Made by a program: the position numbers and the translations under genes. 36,020 nucleotides of DNA from Bacteroides sp. (GTDB lineage Bacteria; Bacteroidota; Bacteroidia; Bacteroidales; Bacteroidaceae): assembly GCA_019414725.1 (NCBI GenBank), contig DXLM01000028.1, positions 1-36,020 of the forward strand. The letters run 5' to 3'. Under the pieces are notes generated by a model. The model did no database searches, was not told the DNA's origin, and saw nothing but the letters and a program-made list of their open reading frames with translations. The number at the start of each line of letters is the position of its first letter. The stretch's first letter is position 1. This document shows positions 33,828-36,020 of the stretch, in pieces.

Positions 33828-35001
33828 TATATTAGCTGTATCTTGGCACGAGTTTCGTGTGATGTGTACCCGCTATTCCATTTTATTGGTACTCAGCGGT
33901 GGCATCTTTGTGTATGGATTACTTTATAACTATATGTATGCTCCCAATGTGGTACGCGATGCTCCGGTGGCAGTAGTGGATATGAGTCGCACTCCGTTAA
34001 GCCGCAGTTACATCCGTTTGCTGGATGCCACTCCGCAGGCACGGGTATTGACAAACAATGCTGATTTGCCTGCTGCTAAGGAATTGATGAAATATGATGA
34101 AGTGGTGGGTATTGTTTACATTCCCGCGGATTTTGACGCTCGTGTGGGGCGTGGTGAAGAAGCGATATATATTATGTACAGCACCACTACGGCTTTCCTT
34201 TATTTTGCTTCCATGCAGGAAGCGTCTGCTGGAGCCATGCTTGCTGTGAATGATGATGTCCGACCCGAGCAAGTGGTTTTTCTACCTCAGGATGATATAC
34301 AATCTGTGGTTCAAACAAGGTCTGTCGATGTGGTGGGTACTGCCCTGTATAATTATACCGATGGTTATGGTACTTATTTGATACCTGCCGTTTTGATGGT
34401 TGTTATTTTTCAGACGTTGATATTTGTTATCAGCATGTTGAGTGGGAAAGAGCGTGAAACTGGAGATATACTGATGTTTGCAGGCCCTGAAGGAAGGGAT
34501 CTTTCTTTTTTACGTATGGCATCCGTAGTGATAGGAAAATCATTTACTTATTTAGTCTTTTATGCTTTATTCTCTGTCTTTTTGTTGGGGCTTCTTCCTT
34601 TAGTTTTCCAATTGCCTCATTTAGCATATCCGTGGAAAATTGTGGCACTTATGATACCTTATATTCTTGCTACCAGTTTCTTTGGATTGGCCTGTTCGTT
34701 ATTTTTCAGTGATAGTGATGCTCCATTGTTGTTGGTAGCTTTCTTCTCTGTAGGATTGATTTTCCTGTCCGGAGTTTCTTATCCGCTGGAGTTAATGCCT
34801 TGGTATTGGCAATGGATTCATTATATGGTTCCTGCGGCTCCCGGAACTTTGGCCTTTGTTAAGATAAATTCTATGGGAGCTAGTATGTCTGAAATCAGTC
34901 AGCAATATATTATCCTATGGATACAATGTGCGATATACTTTGTTTTGGCTTGTCGAGCCTATCGCTACAATATAAAGAAAGCAAAGTGTGAAAGACAATA
35001 A
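33811..35001 (+). CDS. ABC-2 type permease (second)
   Basis: This 396-residue partner of the preceding permease has the same plan: helix about 21-40, extracytoplasmic domain about 42-180, then about five C-terminal helices (about 187-385). The segments SGVSYPLELMPWYWQWIHY and LSGKERETGD are characteristic of ABC-2 export permeases of the YbhR class. It overlaps the first permease by 17 bp. No ABC ATPase gene lies in this operon or downstream within the window, which is notable because ABC-2 permeases need one. The operon seems to end here; no strong terminator is visible. Confidence 0.92.
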   Translation: MTILNNILAVSWHEFRVMCTRYSILLVLSGGIFVYGLLYNYMYAPNVVRDAPVAVVDMSRTPLSRSYIRLLDATPQARVLTNNADLPAAKELMKYDEVVGIVYIPADFDARVGRGEEAIYIMYSTTTAFLYFASMQEASAGAMLAVNDDVRPEQVVFLPQDDIQSVVQTRSVDVVGTALYNYTDGYGTYLIPAVLMVVIFQTLIFVISMLSGKERETGDILMFAGPEGRDLSFLRMASVVIGKSFTYLVFYALFSVFLLGLLPLVFQLPHLAYPWKIVALMIPYILATSFFGLACSLFFSDSDAPLLLVAFFSVGLIFLSGVSYPLELMPWYWQWIHYMVPAAPGTLAFVKINSMGASMSEISQQYIILWIQCAIYFVLACRAYRYNIKKAKCERQ

Positions 35002-35176
35002 TTTTATGTGTGATTGTTTTTTATGTAATTCGTTTTGCTGATTCTCTATTTTTTATAAGGTCTGTTTGGAGCTGGAGCGAGGGGCCTGAAAGTTGTTGAT
35101 ATTTTAATTCTTGGTGATTATTCTCTTGTTGTTTCTTTTGTTTTTTCAGCTCCTTTTATGAGATGATGCAAGGGGG

Positions 35177-35260
35177 AAACTTGCAAACTTGCACAACTTG
35201 CAGTCTTTCCACACACACACACGAGCGCGCGCGATTGCGCGTATGCGTACATTATAATGG
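35177..35260 (+). repeat. Left arm of a long imperfect inverted repeat
   Basis: It begins with three near-copies of AACTTGCA (35178-35202), continues with a CCACACACACACACG tract and a GC-alternating tract, and ends GCGTACATTATAATG. Its reverse complement recurs at 35965-36020. The middle holds about 20 extra GC-alternating bases not present in the right arm. Confidence 0.75.
35207..35250. repeat. Alternating purine-pyrimidine tract (CA then CG)
   Basis: A run of CA dinucleotides (about 35209-35222) passes into CG-alternating sequence (35225-35232) and then TGCGCGTATGCGTAC. Nearly all steps alternate purine and pyrimidine over about 44 bp, the type of sequence that can adopt left-handed Z-DNA under negative supercoiling. 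It is also prone to slipped-strand length change. Confidence 0.7.
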
Positions 35261-35542
35261 CGATGGATTATTATATCCTGGTAAAGTAATGACATACAAT
35301 CCGATGAGAGTGTGAAGGGTAGAGTGGAGGAAGAGGTGGAGTGGTGTGTTGGCTTCCATCTTTTTTCCTAGTTCTAGGTAGTGAATGGTCTGGTTCTATC
35401 CTGTTTTTTTGTAATGGGGGGATGAAGAAAATCTTTCTGGAGGTTATGGTAACCGATGAGCGGTAGGTGAACAGCAGCCGGCAGCTTTTCTGACGGAGTA
35501 TCTGGGTATTGGACGGGATGCTATGTGCTTTTGTATAGTTTG

Positions 35543-35588
35543 TGTGTTCCGAAGGGTTAGTAACGTGTGTTCCGTAAGGTTAGTAATG
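35543..35588 (+). repeat. Tandem 23-bp repeat, two copies
   Basis: Two adjacent 23-bp units (35543-35565 and 35566-35588) both start TGTGTTCCG and contain GGTTAGTAA; they differ at three positions (A/T at the tenth base, G/A at the thirteenth, C/T at the twenty-second). The GTTAGTAA core recurs in the hairpin just downstream. Confidence 0.75.
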
Positions 35589-35597
35589 TGTGACCTT

Positions 35598-35637
35598 GTA
35601 CGTTACTAACATAGAGGCCTGTATGTTAGTAACGTAC
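35598..35637. repeat. Perfect 16-bp hairpin with GTTAGTAACG core
   Basis: GTACGTTACTAACATA (35598-35613) is followed, after an 8-nt loop with AGGCCT, by its exact reverse complement at 35622-35637. No T tract follows, so it is not a normal terminator. The same GTTAGTAACG core is found in the tandem repeat at 35543-35588. Confidence 0.85.
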
Positions 35638-35964
35638 CTTGTTTAAAGTAGCTAGGAGGTTTTTCGCATGCAGGATACGTGTCTTCCGCAGAATTATGTG
35701 AATTGTATTGGTAAGGTTAAAGTGTGTGGTTGCCGCAGATTCAGGGAGTCGGTCCTTTACGGTCAGTGTCTGTTTTGTTCTAGTCCTTGTCTTCCGCTTT
35801 CTTATTTTCTCCTTGTCAGGCTTTCCTGCTCTTTTCCACCGGAAGTCTTGTCACGTATCTCCCTTTCCGCCTTTTGCATTCTGTTATCCTTTCCTCCGTT
35901 GTAGTTCTCTCCGGTATCGTCCGTCTGTCTTCCGCTCTCTTTTTTATGCTTTATTATTTTTTCA

Positions 35965-36020
35965 TATTATAATGTACGCGCACGTGTGTGGGTGTGGAGA
36001 TGCTGCAAGTTTTGCAAGTT
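35965..36020 (-). repeat. Right arm of the inverted repeat, cut by the window edge
   Basis: Read on the minus strand from 36020, it gives AACTTGCA, A, AACTTGCAG, then CCACACCCACACACG, TGCGCGTACATTATAATA. This aligns with the left arm at 35186-35259 except for a few mismatches and a GC-tract length difference. The repeat probably runs on past the window end, because the left arm has one more AACTTGCA copy. Confidence 0.75.

Larger units (their letters stand above)
35002..36020. other. About 1 kb without convincing genes, rich in repeats
   Basis: I see no credible gene here. The longest frame is 78 codons (35668-35904) and has no family features or ribosome site. The stretch holds an inverted-repeat pair at both ends, CA/GC alternating tracts, a tandem 23-bp repeat and a perfect hairpin, each listed separately. 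From about 35770 to 35965 the plus strand is strongly pyrimidine-rich. Base composition differs from the gene-dense part of the window. Confidence 0.7.

Noticed and set aside
35177..35202. Possible CRISPR or small tandem array from the AACTTGCA repeats
   Set aside because: Units are only about 8-9 bp and adjoining, without spacers; better seen as part of the inverted-repeat arm.
35668..35904. 78-codon plus-strand frame in the right-end region
   Set aside because: Cys/Arg/Phe-rich low-complexity product from a pyrimidine-rich tract, no ribosome site or family feature, and it overlaps another frame in a second phase.

Overview
The window reads as chromosome of a Bacteroidales bacterium, most like Bacteroides/Phocaeicola. 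The evidence is direct: gene starts are preceded by the Bacteroidetes -7 box TAnnTTTG, one of them with a well-placed TTTG -33 box. There is also a type III glutamine synthetase, a Dps-like thioferritin, a DUF5686-type outer-membrane protein, and efflux systems whose adaptors are lipoproteins. No rRNA, tRNA, CRISPR array, transposase or phage gene was seen. The species is inferred, not proven.

Layout. (1) 1-458: the terminator of a gene lying left of the window and a doubtful 90-aa ORF. (2) 459-7796, minus strand: an RND efflux operon in the order adaptor lipoprotein, RND permease, TolC, followed by a LytS/LytTR two-component pair that probably controls it. (3) 8015-8266: a small GlsB/YeaQ membrane protein. 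(4) 8355-14579, minus strand: a second RND operon (small exported protein, adaptor, AcrB-type pump, OprM-type lipoprotein), with a good promoter at its head and a terminator at its tail. (5) 14765-27711, housekeeping genes: an M24 aminopeptidase; two tandem GMP synthases, the second with a broken glutaminase domain; mscL; gapA; miaA; a lipid kinase; kdsA; a Dps-like ferritin preceded by an unlisted 50-aa membrane protein; a Crp-family regulator; and glnN (GSIII). (6) 27887-30085: a large outer-membrane DUF5686-like protein. (7) 30148-35001: a TolC-HlyD-permease-permease export operon with no ATPase gene in it. (8) 35002-36020: about 1 kb with no convincing gene but rich in structure. It has long imperfect inverted repeats at both ends, alternating purine-pyrimidine tracts, a 23-bp tandem repeat and a perfect 16-bp hairpin.

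How the genes work together. The dominant theme is envelope export: three tripartite systems, each with its own TolC-type channel, within 36 kb. The first is linked to its own sensor and regulator, and a 10-bp direct repeat upstream of its promoter is a candidate binding site. The middle block serves central metabolism: GMP synthesis, glycolysis, nitrogen assimilation, KDO synthesis for LPS, tRNA modification and iron/oxidative-stress storage. The least explained parts are the right-end repeat element, the degenerate second guaA and the two small membrane/exported proteins.
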